From NCBI RefSeq assembly GCF_002237655.1, contig NZ_NOKT01000009.1:62001-126000 (forward strand): DNA of 64,000 nt. The letters run 5' to 3'. The translations under genes were made by a program, and so were the position numbers. This DNA is from Streptomyces sp. XY006. Its GTDB lineage: Bacteria; Actinomycetota; Actinomycetes; Streptomycetales; Streptomycetaceae. This document shows, piece after piece, positions 8,648 through 18,690 of the stretch (its first letter is position 1; every line of letters begins with the position of its first letter). Below the pieces are notes generated by a model, which did no database searches, was not told the origin of the DNA, and worked only from the letters and a program-made list of their open reading frames with translations.

Positions 8648-9700
8648 ATGAGCCGCTTCTCCCAGCCCGACCCCGAGCTCGGCCACCGCCTGAGCAGACG
8701 AGGCATGCTCGGCGTGGCCGCCGGTGCCACCGCCGCGGCCCTGCTCGGCGCCGCCTTCCCCGCCACCGCGGCCCCGGCGACCGCCACCACCGGCACCGCC
8801 GCCGCGGGCAAGGGCCGTGGCCGGCCCGTCCTGCCGCCCGGCCGTCTGGGCATCCAGCTGTACAGCCTGCGCGACAAGGTCTCCACCCTCGGCTTCGGCC
8901 CCGTCTTCGCCGAACTGGAGCGCTACGGCTACGACGAGGTCGAGTTCGCCGGCTACACCCAGGGCTCGGCGGGCCCCATCACGCTCGCCCAGCTCAAGCG
9001 GCTGGCCCGCAGCCACGGCCTCAACCCGATCGGCAGCCACGTCGGCTACTACTCCGACGACCCGAACGCCTACACGTTCGCGCAGAACCTCACCAAGGTC
9101 CTCGACGACGCCCAGGCCCTCGGTCTGAAGCACATCGGCACCGCCGCCGGCCCGTTCCGCTACGGCTCGACCGTCGACGCCTGGAAGCGCGCCGCCGAGG
9201 ACTTCAACACCTACGGTGCCGCGGCGAAGGCCCGGGGCATGAAGTTCTACCAGCACAACCACTCCGAGGAGTTCTCCTTCGCCACCGACAACCCCAAGGT
9301 CCGCCTCTACGACGTCCTGCTCAAGGAGACCGACCCGGACCTGGTCTATCTGGAGATGGACATCTACTGGGCGTACGTCGGCCAGTTCCGCTTCTCCAAG
9401 CGGCCCGACGGCACGGCCGCGCCGTTCGAGCCGCTCGACTACGTCCTGCGGCAGCCCGACCGCTACCCGCTGTTCCACGTCAAGGACGGCGAGAGCACCC
9501 CGTCGGACCCCTACGGCTACCGCATGACCGACGTCGGCGACGGTGACATCGACTACCAGCGGTTCATCTCCGCCGTGACCCGGCTGCGCGGCCACCGCCT
9601 GGCCCACCACTGGCAGGCCGAGCACGACAACCCGGCCGAGTCCTTCACCTTCGCCCGCCGCTCCAGCGCGCACCTGCACTCGCTGCGGGAGAAGTGCTGA
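8648..9700 (+). CDS. Tat-exported sugar phosphate isomerase/epimerase-like TIM barrel
   Basis: 350 aa; ATG preceded by GAGGAG. The N-terminus has a twin-arginine signal (SRRGMLGVAAGATAAALLG, residues ~17-35) with a likely cleavage after TAA around residue 40. The mature part opens with LGIQLYSLRDKV and carries YQHNHSEEF, VYLEMDIYWAYVG and LFHVKDGE, the usual metal-ligand blocks of secreted xylose-isomerase-like proteins. Such proteins often accompany ThuA/DUF1080 enzymes in oxidised-sugar metabolism, and one lies at the window start. It is separated by 81 bases from the ebo-type run and ends before a strong terminator. Confidence 0.82.
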   Translation: MSRFSQPDPELGHRLSRRGMLGVAAGATAAALLGAAFPATAAPATATTGTAAAGKGRGRPVLPPGRLGIQLYSLRDKVSTLGFGPVFAELERYGYDEVEFAGYTQGSAGPITLAQLKRLARSHGLNPIGSHVGYYSDDPNAYTFAQNLTKVLDDAQALGLKHIGTAAGPFRYGSTVDAWKRAAEDFNTYGAAAKARGMKFYQHNHSEEFSFATDNPKVRLYDVLLKETDPDLVYLEMDIYWAYVGQFRFSKRPDGTAAPFEPLDYVLRQPDRYPLFHVKDGESTPSDPYGYRMTDVGDGDIDYQRFISAVTRLRGHRLAHHWQAEHDNPAESFTFARRSSAHLHSLREKC

Positions 9701-9714
9701 CGGCCGGTACGGCA

Positions 9715-9752
9715 TGAGGAGGCCCCTCCCCGGTCGGGGAGGGGCCTCCTCA
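9715..9752 (+). terminator. Strong hairpin terminator
   Basis: Perfect 18-bp stem (left arm starts TGAGGAGGCCCC, right arm ends GGGGCCTCCTCA) with a 2-nt gap, 14 bases after the stop of the Tat-exported protein. It separates that gene from the convergent transporter gene. The rest of 9753-9912 holds nothing I can name. Confidence 0.85.
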
Positions 9753-9912
9753 CATGGGGCAGGCTCAGCACACGGGTCGCGCCCGGCCCGCAGCGGGCCT
9801 GCCGGTCCCGCCGATCAGCGGGACGCGGCCGTGGAAGCCGGTCGTGCGACGCATGGGGACGGTGTGCGGCGGAGCGGGTGGGGACGGTGCCGCGTGCGGT
9901 TCCGCCGCCATG

Positions 9913-11301
9913 TCAGGTCGTGTCCTCGCCGAGCGGCTGCGGGTTCGGAGCGATGCGGCGCGTCTGCTTGTCGCGTCCCGGCGGGGTGAGGAACAGGGCC
10001 ACACAGCCGGCGAAGAGGGAGATGGAACCGGCCAGGATGAAGGCACCGGAGTGTCCCCAGGCGCCGACGACCACGGCACCCATGCCCGCTCCCAGACCGG
10101 AGACCAGCTTGGCGCTGTAGACCATGCCGTAGTTGGACGCGTTGTTGTTCTCACCGAAGTAGTCGGCGGTGAGCGCGGCGAACATCGGGAAGATGGCGCC
10201 GCCGCCGAAGCCGGAGATGGAGGAGAAGACCAGGAACAGCGGGAGGTTCTCGGCGTTCGCCGACCAGAGGATGCCGTACTGGGACAGGCCCAGGATGACG
10301 CACACGACCAGCAGGCACCGCTTGCGGCCGTAGAGGTCGGACAGCCAGCCGATGACACCGCGGCCGGTGCCGTTGACGATGGCCTTCAGGGACATGGCCG
10401 TGGCGACGATGCCGCCCGCGAAGCCGGCCTCCTCGCCGATCTCCACCTGGAAGGCGATGCCGAAGATGTTCACACCGGACGTGCACGCCAGGCAGAACCA
10501 CATCAGGGCCACCCGGCCGGTCTTCCACGCCTCCTTGGGGGAGTACTGGCGCACCGCCGGCGGGTTCATGCGCAGCGAACGGGCCGCGCGCGGGTCGGCC
10601 GGCGGGTTGAGCGGGTCGATGTCGGCGGGCCACCAGTTCTTCGGCGGGTCCTTGAAGAAGTAGCCGGAGAACGCCACGATCCCGGCCAGGAACACGCCCA
10701 CCGACACCAGCACCCAGCGGAAGTTGGTGAGGTCCATGTAGCCGTTGAAGAGGAAGACGAAGGGCACCGAGCCGTAGGCGAAACCGCCGTTGACGAAGCC
10801 GGTCTTGCCGCCCTTGCGCTCCGGATACCACTTGCCGACCATGTTGACGCAGGTGGCGTACACCATGCCCGCGCCCATGCCGCTGAACATGCTGAAGCCG
10901 ATGTAGGCGAAGACGACGTGCGGTGCGAAGGCCAGCGACAGGTAGCCCATGAGGGTCCCCACCGCGCCGCACATCATGGCCCAGCGGGCCGGGAGTTTTC
11001 CGCTCTCTCGCAGCTTGCCCGCGGGGAAGGCCACCGCGGCCTGGAAGAAGACCCAGACGGTCATCATCCAGAAGATGTGCATGCTGTTCCAGCTGTGCGC
11101 CGTGTGCAGGGTCTCCTCGGCGGACGCGAACGCGTACTCGGCGGAGGAGATGCCCATCATGCCGATCCAGGGCAGGATCACCATCCACTTGCGCTTGCGC
11201 CCCATGATGTCGATGTCGGTCTCACCGAGGCGGTAGACGCGACCGTTCGCGTCGGTGACCTCCCGGTAGGGAACCGTGGTGGGCAGATCGGTCGTTGTCA
11301 T
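9913..11301 (-). CDS. OFA-family MFS transporter (oxalate/formate antiporter type)
   Basis: 462 aa from the chosen ATG at 11301, which has AAGGGG 11 bases upstream; a GTG at 11313 is also open but abuts that site. It has about 12 hydrophobic segments and MFS loops such as WLSDLYGRKRC. Features typical of the oxalate:formate antiporter family include ISSAEYAFASAEETLHTAHSW and the FSMFSGMGAGMVYATCVNMVGKWYPERKG block. It sits downstream of an oxalyl-CoA decarboxylase/formyl-CoA transferase operon on the same strand, so oxalate uptake is the most likely role. A hairpin between it and the ligase gene suggests its own promoter. Confidence 0.82.
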   Translation of the reverse strand: MTTTDLPTTVPYREVTDANGRVYRLGETDIDIMGRKRKWMVILPWIGMMGISSAEYAFASAEETLHTAHSWNSMHIFWMMTVWVFFQAAVAFPAGKLRESGKLPARWAMMCGAVGTLMGYLSLAFAPHVVFAYIGFSMFSGMGAGMVYATCVNMVGKWYPERKGGKTGFVNGGFAYGSVPFVFLFNGYMDLTNFRWVLVSVGVFLAGIVAFSGYFFKDPPKNWWPADIDPLNPPADPRAARSLRMNPPAVRQYSPKEAWKTGRVALMWFCLACTSGVNIFGIAFQVEIGEEAGFAGGIVATAMSLKAIVNGTGRGVIGWLSDLYGRKRCLLVVCVILGLSQYGILWSANAENLPLFLVFSSISGFGGGAIFPMFAALTADYFGENNNASNYGMVYSAKLVSGLGAGMGAVVVGAWGHSGAFILAGSISLFAGCVALFLTPPGRDKQTRRIAPNPQPLGEDTT

Positions 11302-11377
11302 GTCGTGTCGCACCCCTTGCGTCGAAAGATCTGGCCAGCGCCCCCTGTCCCATGCCTTTCGTGCGCGTGCGGGTCCC

Positions 11378-11410
11378 GGGGCCGGCCGACGCGCACCGTC
11401 GGCCGGCCCC
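11378..11410 (-). terminator. Terminator of the oxc-frc-ligase operon
   Basis: Perfect 13-bp stem (GGGGCCGGCCGAC with GTCGGCCGGCCCC) and 7-nt loop, lying 13 bases downstream of the ligase stop on the minus strand and ahead of the OFA transporter gene. Confidence 0.75.
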
Positions 11411-11423
11411 CCGCTGCCTCACC

Positions 11424-13571
11424 TCATGTACCGCCCCCCAGCAGCCCCGCCTCCCGCGCCCAGCGGTACTTCGCGCCGAGCACGGCCACCGGCTTCTCCG
11501 TCGTGTACGGGTACGCCACGACTCCGCGCTCGAAGAGGTACTGGCAGGCCTCCTCGACCTCCACGTCCCCCGCGAGCGAGGCCACCACGGGCTTCTCGAT
11601 CCCACGCTCGCGGAACTCGGCCACCACGCGCGCGGTGAGCTCCGCGAAGACCATCGGGGGAGTGACGATCGTGTGCCAGTAGCCCAGGACCAGCGCGTGG
11701 ATGCGCGGATCCTCCAGCCCCAGCCGGATCGTCGCCTCGTACGTCGACGGCGGCTCGCCCCCGGTGATGTCCACCGGGTTTCCGGCCGCCCCGAAGGGCG
11801 GGATGAACCTCCGGAAGGCCTCGTCGAGGTCGGGCGGTATCTCCATCAGGGACAGGCCGTTGTCCGTCACCGCGTCGGAGAGCAGCACACCGCTGCCGCC
11901 GGCGCCGGTGATGATCACGACGTTGTCGCCCTGGGGAGCCGGCAGCACGGGCAACGCGCGCGCGTACTCCAGCATGTCGTTCAGCCCGGGCGCCCGGATG
12001 ACACCGGCCTGGCGGAGGATGTCGTCGTAGACCGCGTCGTCACCGGCGAGGGCGCCGGTGTGCGAGCCGGCCGCCTTCGCGCCCGCCGCGGTACGGCCCG
12101 CCTTGAGGACGACCACCGGTTTCTTCGGCACGGTCGCCCGCGCGGCCTCCACGAAGGCGCGGCCGTCCTTGAGGTCCTCCAGGTGCATCGCGATGCACTC
12201 GGTGTGCGGGTCCTCGCCGAACCAGGTCAGCAGGTCGTCCTCGTCCAGGTCCGACTTGTTGCCGAGCCCGACGATCGCCGACACGCCCGTCTTGGTGGTG
12301 CGGGCGAAGCCCAGGATGGCCATCCCGATGCCGCCCGACTGCGAGGTCAGCGCCACCCCGCCCTTGACGTCGTAGGGCGTGCAGAACGTCGCGCACAGGT
12401 CCTGCCACGTCGAGTAGTAGCCGTAGATGTTCGGCCCCAGCAGGCGTACCCCGTACCGCTCGGCGATGGCGACGATCTCCGCCTGGAGTTCGTGCTCGCC
12501 GGTCTCCGCGAACCCCGAGGGGATCAGGACGGCGTTGGGGATCCTCTTGCGTCCCACCTCCTCCAGGGCCGAGGCCACGAACTTGGCGGGGATCGCGAAG
12601 ACCGCCACATCCACCTCACCGGGAACGTCGGTGACACTCTTGTACGCCTTGCGGCCCAGAATGTCATCGGCCTTGGGGTTCACCGGGTGGATGTCGCCCG
12701 CGAAACCTCCGTCGACGAGGTTGCGCATCACGGAATTGCCGATCTTGCCCTGCTCGTTGGAGGCGCCGATGACGGCGACCGAGGCGGGCTGCATCAGCCG
12801 GCGCATCGAGGTGAGGATCTCGTCCCTGGAGTACTTCCGGCGCGGCGGGGGCTGCGACTCGGCGAGGATCACCCGGATGTCGGCCGCCACCGCCCCCTCC
12901 GCGGTGGCGATCACCGGGTTGAGGTCGACCTCCGCGATCTCCGGGAAGTCGGCGACGAGTTCGGAGACCCGGCGGATCTGCTCCGCCACGGCCCACCGGT
13001 CCACGCCGGCCTGTCCGCGCACCCCGCGCAGGATCTCCGCGGAGCGGATCGAGTCCAGCATCGACAGCGCCTCGTCGGCGTCCACCGGCGCCAGCCGGAA
13101 GGTGACGTCCTTGAGCACCTCGACGAGCACCCCGCCGAGCCCGAAGGCGACCACCTTCCCGAACGTCGGGTCCGTGACCGCCCCGACGATGACCTCCTGC
13201 CCCCGGGGCAGCAGCTCCTGCACCTGCACGCCCGCGATGCGGGCCTTCGGGTCGTAGGCCCGCGCGTTGTCGACGATGGTGTGGAACGCGGCCCTCACGT
13301 CGGCGGCGCCCTCGACGCCGACGATCACCCCGCCGGCGTCGGTCTTGTGCAGGATGTCCGGCGAGACGATCTTCATCACGACGGGCCCGCCGAAGCGCGC
13401 CGCGAACGCCACGGCCTCGTCGACGTCGGTCGCCAGCTCCTCGCCCGGTACGGCGATGCCGTACGCGTCGGCGAGCACCTTGCCCTCGGGCGCGGTCAGT
13501 GCGGTCCGGCCCTCGGCCCGCACTGAGTCGAGCAGGGAGCGCACCCGCGCCAGGCGGTCCTCGGCCATCAC
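11424..13571 (-). CDS. ADP-forming acetate/acyl-CoA ligase (fused ATP-grasp and CoA-binding)
   Basis: 715 aa from GTG 13571 (ATG at 13568 is an equal choice). Domain order is unusual but known: an ATP-grasp domain first (about residues 1-230, with GGPVVMKIVSPDILHKTDAGG), then a CoA-binding Rossmann domain (PASVAVIGASNEQGKIGNSVMRN, from about 250) and a succinyl-CoA-ligase-like domain holding the phospho-His motif GSHTGALAGDDAVYD. These enzymes couple acyl-CoA thioester formation to ATP. It lies 1-4 bases after the formyl-CoA transferase gene, suggesting it loads or recovers CoA in oxalate catabolism, possibly priming oxalyl-CoA or formyl-CoA. The substrate is inference. Confidence 0.82.
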   Translation of the reverse strand: MMAEDRLARVRSLLDSVRAEGRTALTAPEGKVLADAYGIAVPGEELATDVDEAVAFAARFGGPVVMKIVSPDILHKTDAGGVIVGVEGAADVRAAFHTIVDNARAYDPKARIAGVQVQELLPRGQEVIVGAVTDPTFGKVVAFGLGGVLVEVLKDVTFRLAPVDADEALSMLDSIRSAEILRGVRGQAGVDRWAVAEQIRRVSELVADFPEIAEVDLNPVIATAEGAVAADIRVILAESQPPPRRKYSRDEILTSMRRLMQPASVAVIGASNEQGKIGNSVMRNLVDGGFAGDIHPVNPKADDILGRKAYKSVTDVPGEVDVAVFAIPAKFVASALEEVGRKRIPNAVLIPSGFAETGEHELQAEIVAIAERYGVRLLGPNIYGYYSTWQDLCATFCTPYDVKGGVALTSQSGGIGMAILGFARTTKTGVSAIVGLGNKSDLDEDDLLTWFGEDPHTECIAMHLEDLKDGRAFVEAARATVPKKPVVVLKAGRTAAGAKAAGSHTGALAGDDAVYDDILRQAGVIRAPGLNDMLEYARALPVLPAPQGDNVVIITGAGGSGVLLSDAVTDNGLSLMEIPPDLDEAFRRFIPPFGAAGNPVDITGGEPPSTYEATIRLGLEDPRIHALVLGYWHTIVTPPMVFAELTARVVAEFRERGIEKPVVASLAGDVEVEEACQYLFERGVVAYPYTTEKPVAVLGAKYRWAREAGLLGGGT

Positions 13572-13572
13572 G

Positions 13573-14814
13573 TCAGATCACCCCGTTCGACTTGAGCAGG
13601 CGCACTTCCTCGTCGCCGAGGCCGAGTTCGCCGACGTAGACCTCTTCGTTGTGCTCGCCGAGCAGCGGGGAGCTGGTCACCTCGACGGGGGAGTCGGACA
13701 GCTTGAGCGGACTGCCCACGGTCACGAACTCGCCCCGCTGCGGGTGGGGCACGGTGACGACCATCTCGTTGGCGACCAGCGACCGGTCCTCGATGATCTC
13801 CCGCGTGGACAGGATCGGCCCGCACGGGATGTTGTGCGCGTTGAGCCGCTCCAGCACCTCCCACTTGGGCAGGGTCGAGGACCACTCCTCGATCAGCTGG
13901 AACATCTTGTTCAGCTTGGGCAGCCGCGCCTCGGGCGTCGCCCACTCGGGGTCGTCGGCCAGCTCGGGCCGGCCGATGAGCTCGCTGATCGGGCGCCAGC
14001 CGACGGGCTGCACGATGACGTACACGTAGTCGTTCGGGCCGCCCGGCGCGCACTTGACGGCCCAGCCGGGCTGGCCGCCGCCGGACGCGTTCCCGGACCT
14101 GGGAACCTCGTCGCCGAAGTCGTCGTTGGGATATTCAGCGAGCGGCCCGTGTGCCAGACGCTGCTGGTCCCGCAGCTTCACCCGGCACAGGTTCAGTACG
14201 GCGTGCTGCATGGCCACGTTGACCCGCTGCCCGCGACCGGTGCGCTCCCGTTGGTAGAGCGCGGCGAGGATGCCCGCCACGGCGTGCACACCCGTCCCCG
14301 AGTCCCCGATCTGGGCCCCCGTCGCCAGCGGCGGCCCGTCCTCGAAACCGGTGGTCGACATCGACCCGCCCATGGCCTGCGCGACGACCTCGTACGCCTT
14401 GAAGTTGGTGTACGGGCCCTCGCCGAACCCCTTGATGGAGGCATAGACGATACGCGGATTGATCTCCTGGATGCGGTCCCAGGTGAAGCCCATGCGGTCG
14501 ACCGCGCCCGGCCCGAAGTTCTCGACCATCACGTCGGAACGCCGGATCAGTTCGGTCAGGATCTCCTTGCCGCGCTCGGTCTTGGTGTTGAGGGTGATGC
14601 TCCGCTTGTTGCAGTTGAGCATCGTGAAGTAGAGGGAGTCGACGTCCGGCAGATCACGCAGCTGCTTGCGCGTGATGTCGCCGGTCGGCGCCTCCAGCTT
14701 GACGACGTCCGCGCCGAGCCAGGCGAGCAGCTGGGTCGCCGAGGGCCCGGACTGGACGTGGGTCATGTCCAGGACGCGGATGCCGTCGAGAGCCCTGGTG
14801 GAGGTCTGGGTCAT
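13573..14814 (-). CDS. frc: Formyl-CoA:oxalate CoA-transferase
   Basis: 413 aa; ATG with GAGGAG upstream. Class III CoA-transferase: [20 protein letters not shown] at the N-terminus, [30 protein letters not shown] and the catalytic aspartate region [14 protein letters not shown], where Asp171 corresponds to Asp169 of the Oxalobacter enzyme. It moves CoA from formyl-CoA to oxalate, giving oxalyl-CoA and formate, in the cytoplasm. The gene begins 12 bases after the oxalyl-CoA decarboxylase stop, the classical pairing. Length fits the family (about 415-430 aa). Confidence 0.92.
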   Translation of the reverse strand: MTQTSTRALDGIRVLDMTHVQSGPSATQLLAWLGADVVKLEAPTGDITRKQLRDLPDVDSLYFTMLNCNKRSITLNTKTERGKEILTELIRRSDVMVENFGPGAVDRMGFTWDRIQEINPRIVYASIKGFGEGPYTNFKAYEVVAQAMGGSMSTTGFEDGPPLATGAQIGDSGTGVHAVAGILAALYQRERTGRGQRVNVAMQHAVLNLCRVKLRDQQRLAHGPLAEYPNDDFGDEVPRSGNASGGGQPGWAVKCAPGGPNDYVYVIVQPVGWRPISELIGRPELADDPEWATPEARLPKLNKMFQLIEEWSSTLPKWEVLERLNAHNIPCGPILSTREIIEDRSLVANEMVVTVPHPQRGEFVTVGSPLKLSDSPVEVTSSPLLGEHNEEVYVGELGLGDEEVRLLKSNGVI

Positions 14815-14826
14815 GCCAAGCGCTCC

Positions 14827-16509
14827 TCACTTGTACATGGTCTGGTTCATGGTTCCGGGGGCGTACGCGTCGGGGTCGACCCAGACGTTGATCAGGGACG
14901 GCTTGCCGGACTCGCGGGCACGCCTGAGGGCCGGGCCGATGTCGGCGGGGTCGCGCACCTCCTCGCCGTAACCGCCCAGCATCTGGGCGAACTTGTCGTA
15001 GTGGACGTCGCCGAGGGTGTTGCCGACCCGCTCGCGCTCCTTGCCGTACTTGGCGGCCTGGCCGTAGCGGATCTGGTTCATGGAGGAGTTGTTGCCGACG
15101 ATGCCGACGAAGGGGAGGTCGTAGCGGACGAGAGTCTCGAAGTCCCAGCCGGTCAGGGAGAACGCGCCGTCGCCGAAGAGCGCGACGACCTCCTTGTCGG
15201 GCCGGGCCTGCTTGGCCGCGAGCACGAAGGGGATGCCGACGCCGAGCGTGCCCAGGGGCCCCGGGTCCATCCAGTGCCCGGGCGACTTGGGCTGCACGAC
15301 CTGCCCGGAGAAGGTGACGATGTCGCCGCCGTCGCCGATGTAGAGGGAGTCCTCGGTGAGGAAGTCGTTGATCTCGCTGACCAGGCGGTAGGGGTGGATG
15401 GGTGAGGCGTCCGACTTCAGGCTGGGCAGCCGCTTCTCCAGGGCGGTCTGCTCGGCGGCCCGCAGTTCGTCCAGCCACTCCTTGCGCTTGGACGCGCCGC
15501 CGTTGACGCGTCCGGAGGCGGCCTCGGTCACCGACTTCAGCACGAGTCCGGCGTCGCCGACGATGCCGAGGTCGATGTCGCGGTTCTTGCCGACGGTGCG
15601 GTAGTCGAGGTCGATCTGCACGACGGTCGCGTCCGCCGACAGCCGCTTGCCGTAGCCCATGCGGAAGTCGAAGGGCGTGCCGACGATGACGATGACGTCG
15701 GCGTTGGAGAAGGCGTACCGGCGCGAGAGCTGGAAGTGGTGCGGGTCGCCGGGAGGGAGGGTGCCGCGGCCCGCGCCGTTCATGTAGGCCGGGATGTTCA
15801 GTGTGCGCACCAGCTCGATGGCCGACTCGGTGCCGCGTGTCGTCCAGACCTGGCTGCCGAGCAGGATGGCCGGCTTCTCGGCGTGCACGAGCAGGTCGGC
15901 CAGCCTCTCGATGGCCTCCGGGTCGCCGGCCGAGCGGGTCGAGGCGCGGTAGGCACCGGGCTGGGGCACGCGTGCCTTGTCGGCCGGCACCTTGGCGTCG
16001 AGCACGTCCCGCGGGATCTCCAGGAAGGAGGGGCCCGGCGCGCCGTGGAAGCACTCGCGGAACGCCATGGACACCATGTCCGCCGCGCGCGCCGTGTCCG
16101 GCACGGTCGCCGCGAACTTGGTGATGGGGTTCATCATGTCGACGTGCGGCAGGTCCTGCAGGGAGCCCATCTTGTGCTGGGTGAGCGCTCCCTGACCGCC
16201 GATCAGCAGCATCGGGGACTCCGCGCGGAAGGCGTTGGCGACACCGGTGACGGCGTCGGTGGTCCCCGGGCCCGCGGTGACCACGGCGCAGCCCGGCTTG
16301 CCGGTGATGCGCGCGTAGCCGTCGGCGGCGTGGGCGGCGACCTGCTCGTGACGGACGTCGACGACCTCGATGCCCTCGTCGACGCAGCCGTCGTAGATGT
16401 CGATGATGTGGCCGCCGCACAGTGTGTAGATGCGGTCGACCCCCTCGGCCTTCAGCGCCTTGGCTACGAGATGACCACCGGAGATCACGTCCTGGGTGTC
16501 GTCGGGCAT
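14827..16509 (-). CDS. oxc: Oxalyl-CoA decarboxylase
   Basis: 560 aa from ATG 16509; an in-frame upstream extension to 16557 lacks a good ribosome site, whereas AAGGGACAGGA precedes the chosen start. ThDP enzyme with the catalytic Glu in [11 protein letters not shown] (Glu55), the PYR-domain pattern [21 protein letters not shown] and the ThDP/Mg motif [20 protein letters not shown]. The adjacent [16 protein letters not shown] also fits the Oxc branch. It decarboxylates oxalyl-CoA to formyl-CoA. First gene of the oxc-frc-ligase operon, divergent from sucC across an inverted-repeat operator. Confidence 0.92.
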   Translation of the reverse strand: MPDDTQDVISGGHLVAKALKAEGVDRIYTLCGGHIIDIYDGCVDEGIEVVDVRHEQVAAHAADGYARITGKPGCAVVTAGPGTTDAVTGVANAFRAESPMLLIGGQGALTQHKMGSLQDLPHVDMMNPITKFAATVPDTARAADMVSMAFRECFHGAPGPSFLEIPRDVLDAKVPADKARVPQPGAYRASTRSAGDPEAIERLADLLVHAEKPAILLGSQVWTTRGTESAIELVRTLNIPAYMNGAGRGTLPPGDPHHFQLSRRYAFSNADVIVIVGTPFDFRMGYGKRLSADATVVQIDLDYRTVGKNRDIDLGIVGDAGLVLKSVTEAASGRVNGGASKRKEWLDELRAAEQTALEKRLPSLKSDASPIHPYRLVSEINDFLTEDSLYIGDGGDIVTFSGQVVQPKSPGHWMDPGPLGTLGVGIPFVLAAKQARPDKEVVALFGDGAFSLTGWDFETLVRYDLPFVGIVGNNSSMNQIRYGQAAKYGKERERVGNTLGDVHYDKFAQMLGGYGEEVRDPADIGPALRRARESGKPSLINVWVDPDAYAPGTMNQTMYK

Positions 16510-16559
16510 GGCGAAGTCCTGTCCCTTCGTAAGGGGTTGGAGCGGCTCGCGGTACATTG

Positions 16560-16583
16560 CATACAGTCGACGAATACTGTATG
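16560..16583. promoter_or_regulatory. Inverted-repeat operator between oxc and sucC
   Basis: Perfect 8-bp arms CATACAGT and ACTGTATG separated by 8 bases, centred in the 142-bp divergent intergenic region, 50 bases before the oxc start and 68 before the sucC start. This is a relatively AT-rich island in GC-rich DNA. GntR- or IclR-type repressors bind sites of this shape, but no regulator gene is adjacent, so the factor is unknown. Confidence 0.7.
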
Positions 16584-16651
16584 AAGCTTGTTATCCCGCA
16601 TCCGGTGGGTGGTGTCCAGGGGGCGTGCGGCACTTTCAGTCAGGAGCCGGA

Positions 16652-17782
16652 ATGGACCTGTACGAACACCAGGCAAGGGAACTCTTCGAAGAACACGGCA
16701 TCGTGGTGCCGCGGGCCGAGGTCACCGACTCGCCCACTCAGGCACGGGACATCGCGCGCAGGCTGGGCGGGCGCGTGGTGGTGAAGGCCCAGGTGAAGAC
16801 CGGTGGACGGGGCAAGGCGGGCGGCGTGAAGCTCGCCGCCGACCCCGCGGCCGCCGAGCTCACCGCCCGTCAGATCCTCGGCATGGACATCAAGGGCCAC
16901 ACGGTCGGCACGGTGATGGTGGCCCAGCCCGTGGACATCGAGACCGAGTTCTACGTGTCCTACGTACTCGACCGCGCGGCGGGCCGGTTCCTCGCGATCG
17001 CCTCGGCCGAGGGGGGCATGGACATCGAGGAGGTCGCCGCCACCCGTCCCGAGGCCGTGGCTCGCGTGCCCGTCGACCCCGCCGAGGGCGTCACCTCCGC
17101 GAAGGCCGGCGAGATCGCCGAGGCGGCCGGGCTGCCGCCGCAGACCGTGGACGTCCTCGTCCGCCTCTGGGAGGTGCTGGTCCGCGAGGACGCCCTCCTG
17201 GTCGAGGTGAACCCGCTCGTGCGCACCCGGCAGGGGCAGATCCTCGCCCTCGACGGCAAGGTCACCCTCGACGACAACGCCCGCTTCCGGCAGGCCCGGT
17301 GGGGTGCCGACGACGTGGAGCACGACGACTCGCTGGAGGCCACGGCCGCCGCCAAGGGCCTCAACTACGTCAAGCTCGACGGCGAGGTCGGCATCATCGG
17401 CAACGGGGCGGGCCTCGTCATGTCCACCCTCGACGTGGTCGCGGGCTGCGGGGCACGGCCCGCCAACTTCCTCGACATCGGCGGCGGCGCGAGCGCCCGG
17501 ATCATGGCGGACGGGCTGTCGGTCGTCCTGTCCGACCCGGCCGTGAAATCCGTCTTCGTCAACGTCTTCGGCGGGATCACCGCCTGCGACGCGGTCGCCG
17601 ACGGCATCGTCCGGGCGCTGGACACCGTCCGGCTGACCAAACCGCTCGTCGTGCGCCTCGACGGCAACAACGCGGCCCGGGGCCGGGCCATCCTCGACGA
17701 GCACGCGCACCCGCTGGTCGAGCAGGTCACCACCATGGACGGCGCCGCCGCCCGTGCCGCCGAACTCGCCACCACGGCCTGA
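16652..17782 (+). CDS. sucC: Succinyl-CoA synthetase beta-subunit paralogue (ADP-forming)
   Basis: 376 aa; ATG 16652 preceded by CAGGAG with 5-base spacing. ATP-grasp fold with [52 protein letters not shown] and the C-terminal [19 protein letters not shown] plus [17 protein letters not shown]. Length matches bacterial SucC (about 390 aa). It forms an operon with sucD. The location beside oxalate genes and the shared operator suggest a dedicated second copy rather than the TCA-cycle enzyme; malate-, oxalate- or formate-CoA ligase activity are alternatives. The conserved family is clear, the acid substrate is not. Confidence 0.85.
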   Translation: MDLYEHQARELFEEHGIVVPRAEVTDSPTQARDIARRLGGRVVVKAQVKTGGRGKAGGVKLAADPAAAELTARQILGMDIKGHTVGTVMVAQPVDIETEFYVSYVLDRAAGRFLAIASAEGGMDIEEVAATRPEAVARVPVDPAEGVTSAKAGEIAEAAGLPPQTVDVLVRLWEVLVREDALLVEVNPLVRTRQGQILALDGKVTLDDNARFRQARWGADDVEHDDSLEATAAAKGLNYVKLDGEVGIIGNGAGLVMSTLDVVAGCGARPANFLDIGGGASARIMADGLSVVLSDPAVKSVFVNVFGGITACDAVADGIVRALDTVRLTKPLVVRLDGNNAARGRAILDEHAHPLVEQVTTMDGAAARAAELATTA

Positions 17783-17796
17783 GGAGAGGGAACGCC

Positions 17797-18690
17797 ATGG
17801 CCATCTACCTCACCAAGGAGAGCAAGGTCCTCGTCCAGGGCATGACCGGCGGCGAAGGCATGAAGCACACCCGGCGGATGCTCGCGGCCGGCACGAACGT
17901 CGTCGGCGGCGTCAACCCGCGCAAGGCCGGCCGCACCGTCGACTTCGACGACCGCGCCGTGCCCGTCTTCGGCTCGGTCGCCGACGGCATGCGCGCCACC
18001 GGCGCGGACGTCACCGTCGTCTTCGTCCCGCCCGCCTTCGCCAAGGCCGCCGTGACCGAGGCCGCCGACGCCGGGATCGGGCTCGCGGTCGTCATCACCG
18101 AGGGCATCCCCGTGCACGACTCCGTCGCCTTCACCGCGTACGCCCGGCAGCAGGGCACGCGCGTCATCGGCCCCAACTGCCCGGGCCTGATCACGCCGGG
18201 CCAGTCCAACGCGGGCATCATCCCGGCCGACATCACCAAACCGGGCCGTATCGGACTGGTCTCCAAGTCGGGCACGCTGACCTACCAGCTCATGTACGAG
18301 CTGCGCGACATCGGCTTCTCGACGTGCGTCGGCATCGGCGGCGACCCGGTGGTGGGCACCACCCACATCGACTGCCTCGCCGCGTTCCAGGACGACCCCG
18401 ACACCGAACTGATCGTCCTCATCGGCGAGATCGGCGGCGACGCGGAGGAACGGGCGGCGGCGTACATCCGCGAGCACGTCACCAAGCCCGTCGTCGGCTA
18501 CATCGCCGGGTTCACCGCGCCCGAGGGCAGGACGATGGGGCACGCGGGCGCGATCGTCTCGGGCTCCGCCGGTACGGCACAGGCGAAGAAGGAGGCGCTG
18601 GAGGCGGTCGGGGTGCGGGTGGGCAGCACACCGACCGAGACCGCGAAGCTGGTGCTCGCACTGCTGGAAGACCGACAGCGAGCCGTCTGA
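17797..18690 (+). CDS. sucD: Succinyl-CoA synthetase alpha-subunit paralogue
   Basis: 297 aa; ATG 17797 preceded by GAGGAGAGGG, 14 bases after sucC. CoA-binding N-domain ([29 protein letters not shown]), [19 protein letters not shown], and the phospho-histidine motif [19 protein letters not shown]. It pairs with the preceding beta subunit to form an acyl-CoA ligase coupled to ATP. The last few codons and the stop lie inside the first unit of a 25-bp tandem array that fills the downstream intergenic space. Confidence 0.86.
   Translation: MAIYLTKESKVLVQGMTGGEGMKHTRRMLAAGTNVVGGVNPRKAGRTVDFDDRAVPVFGSVADGMRATGADVTVVFVPPAFAKAAVTEAADAGIGLAVVITEGIPVHDSVAFTAYARQQGTRVIGPNCPGLITPGQSNAGIIPADITKPGRIGLVSKSGTLTYQLMYELRDIGFSTCVGIGGDPVVGTTHIDCLAAFQDDPDTELIVLIGEIGGDAEERAAAYIREHVTKPVVGYIAGFTAPEGRTMGHAGAIVSGSAGTAQAKKEALEAVGVRVGSTPTETAKLVLALLEDRQRAV

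Noticed and set aside
9754..11682. Long plus-strand open frame across the OFA transporter region
   Set aside because: Histidine/Arg/Glu-rich nonsense opposite a well-recognised transporter; no ribosome site.
11295..13526. 743-codon plus-strand frame opposite the acyl-CoA ligase
   Set aside because: Shadow frame; the minus strand carries ATP-grasp and CoA-binding motifs with a phospho-His site.
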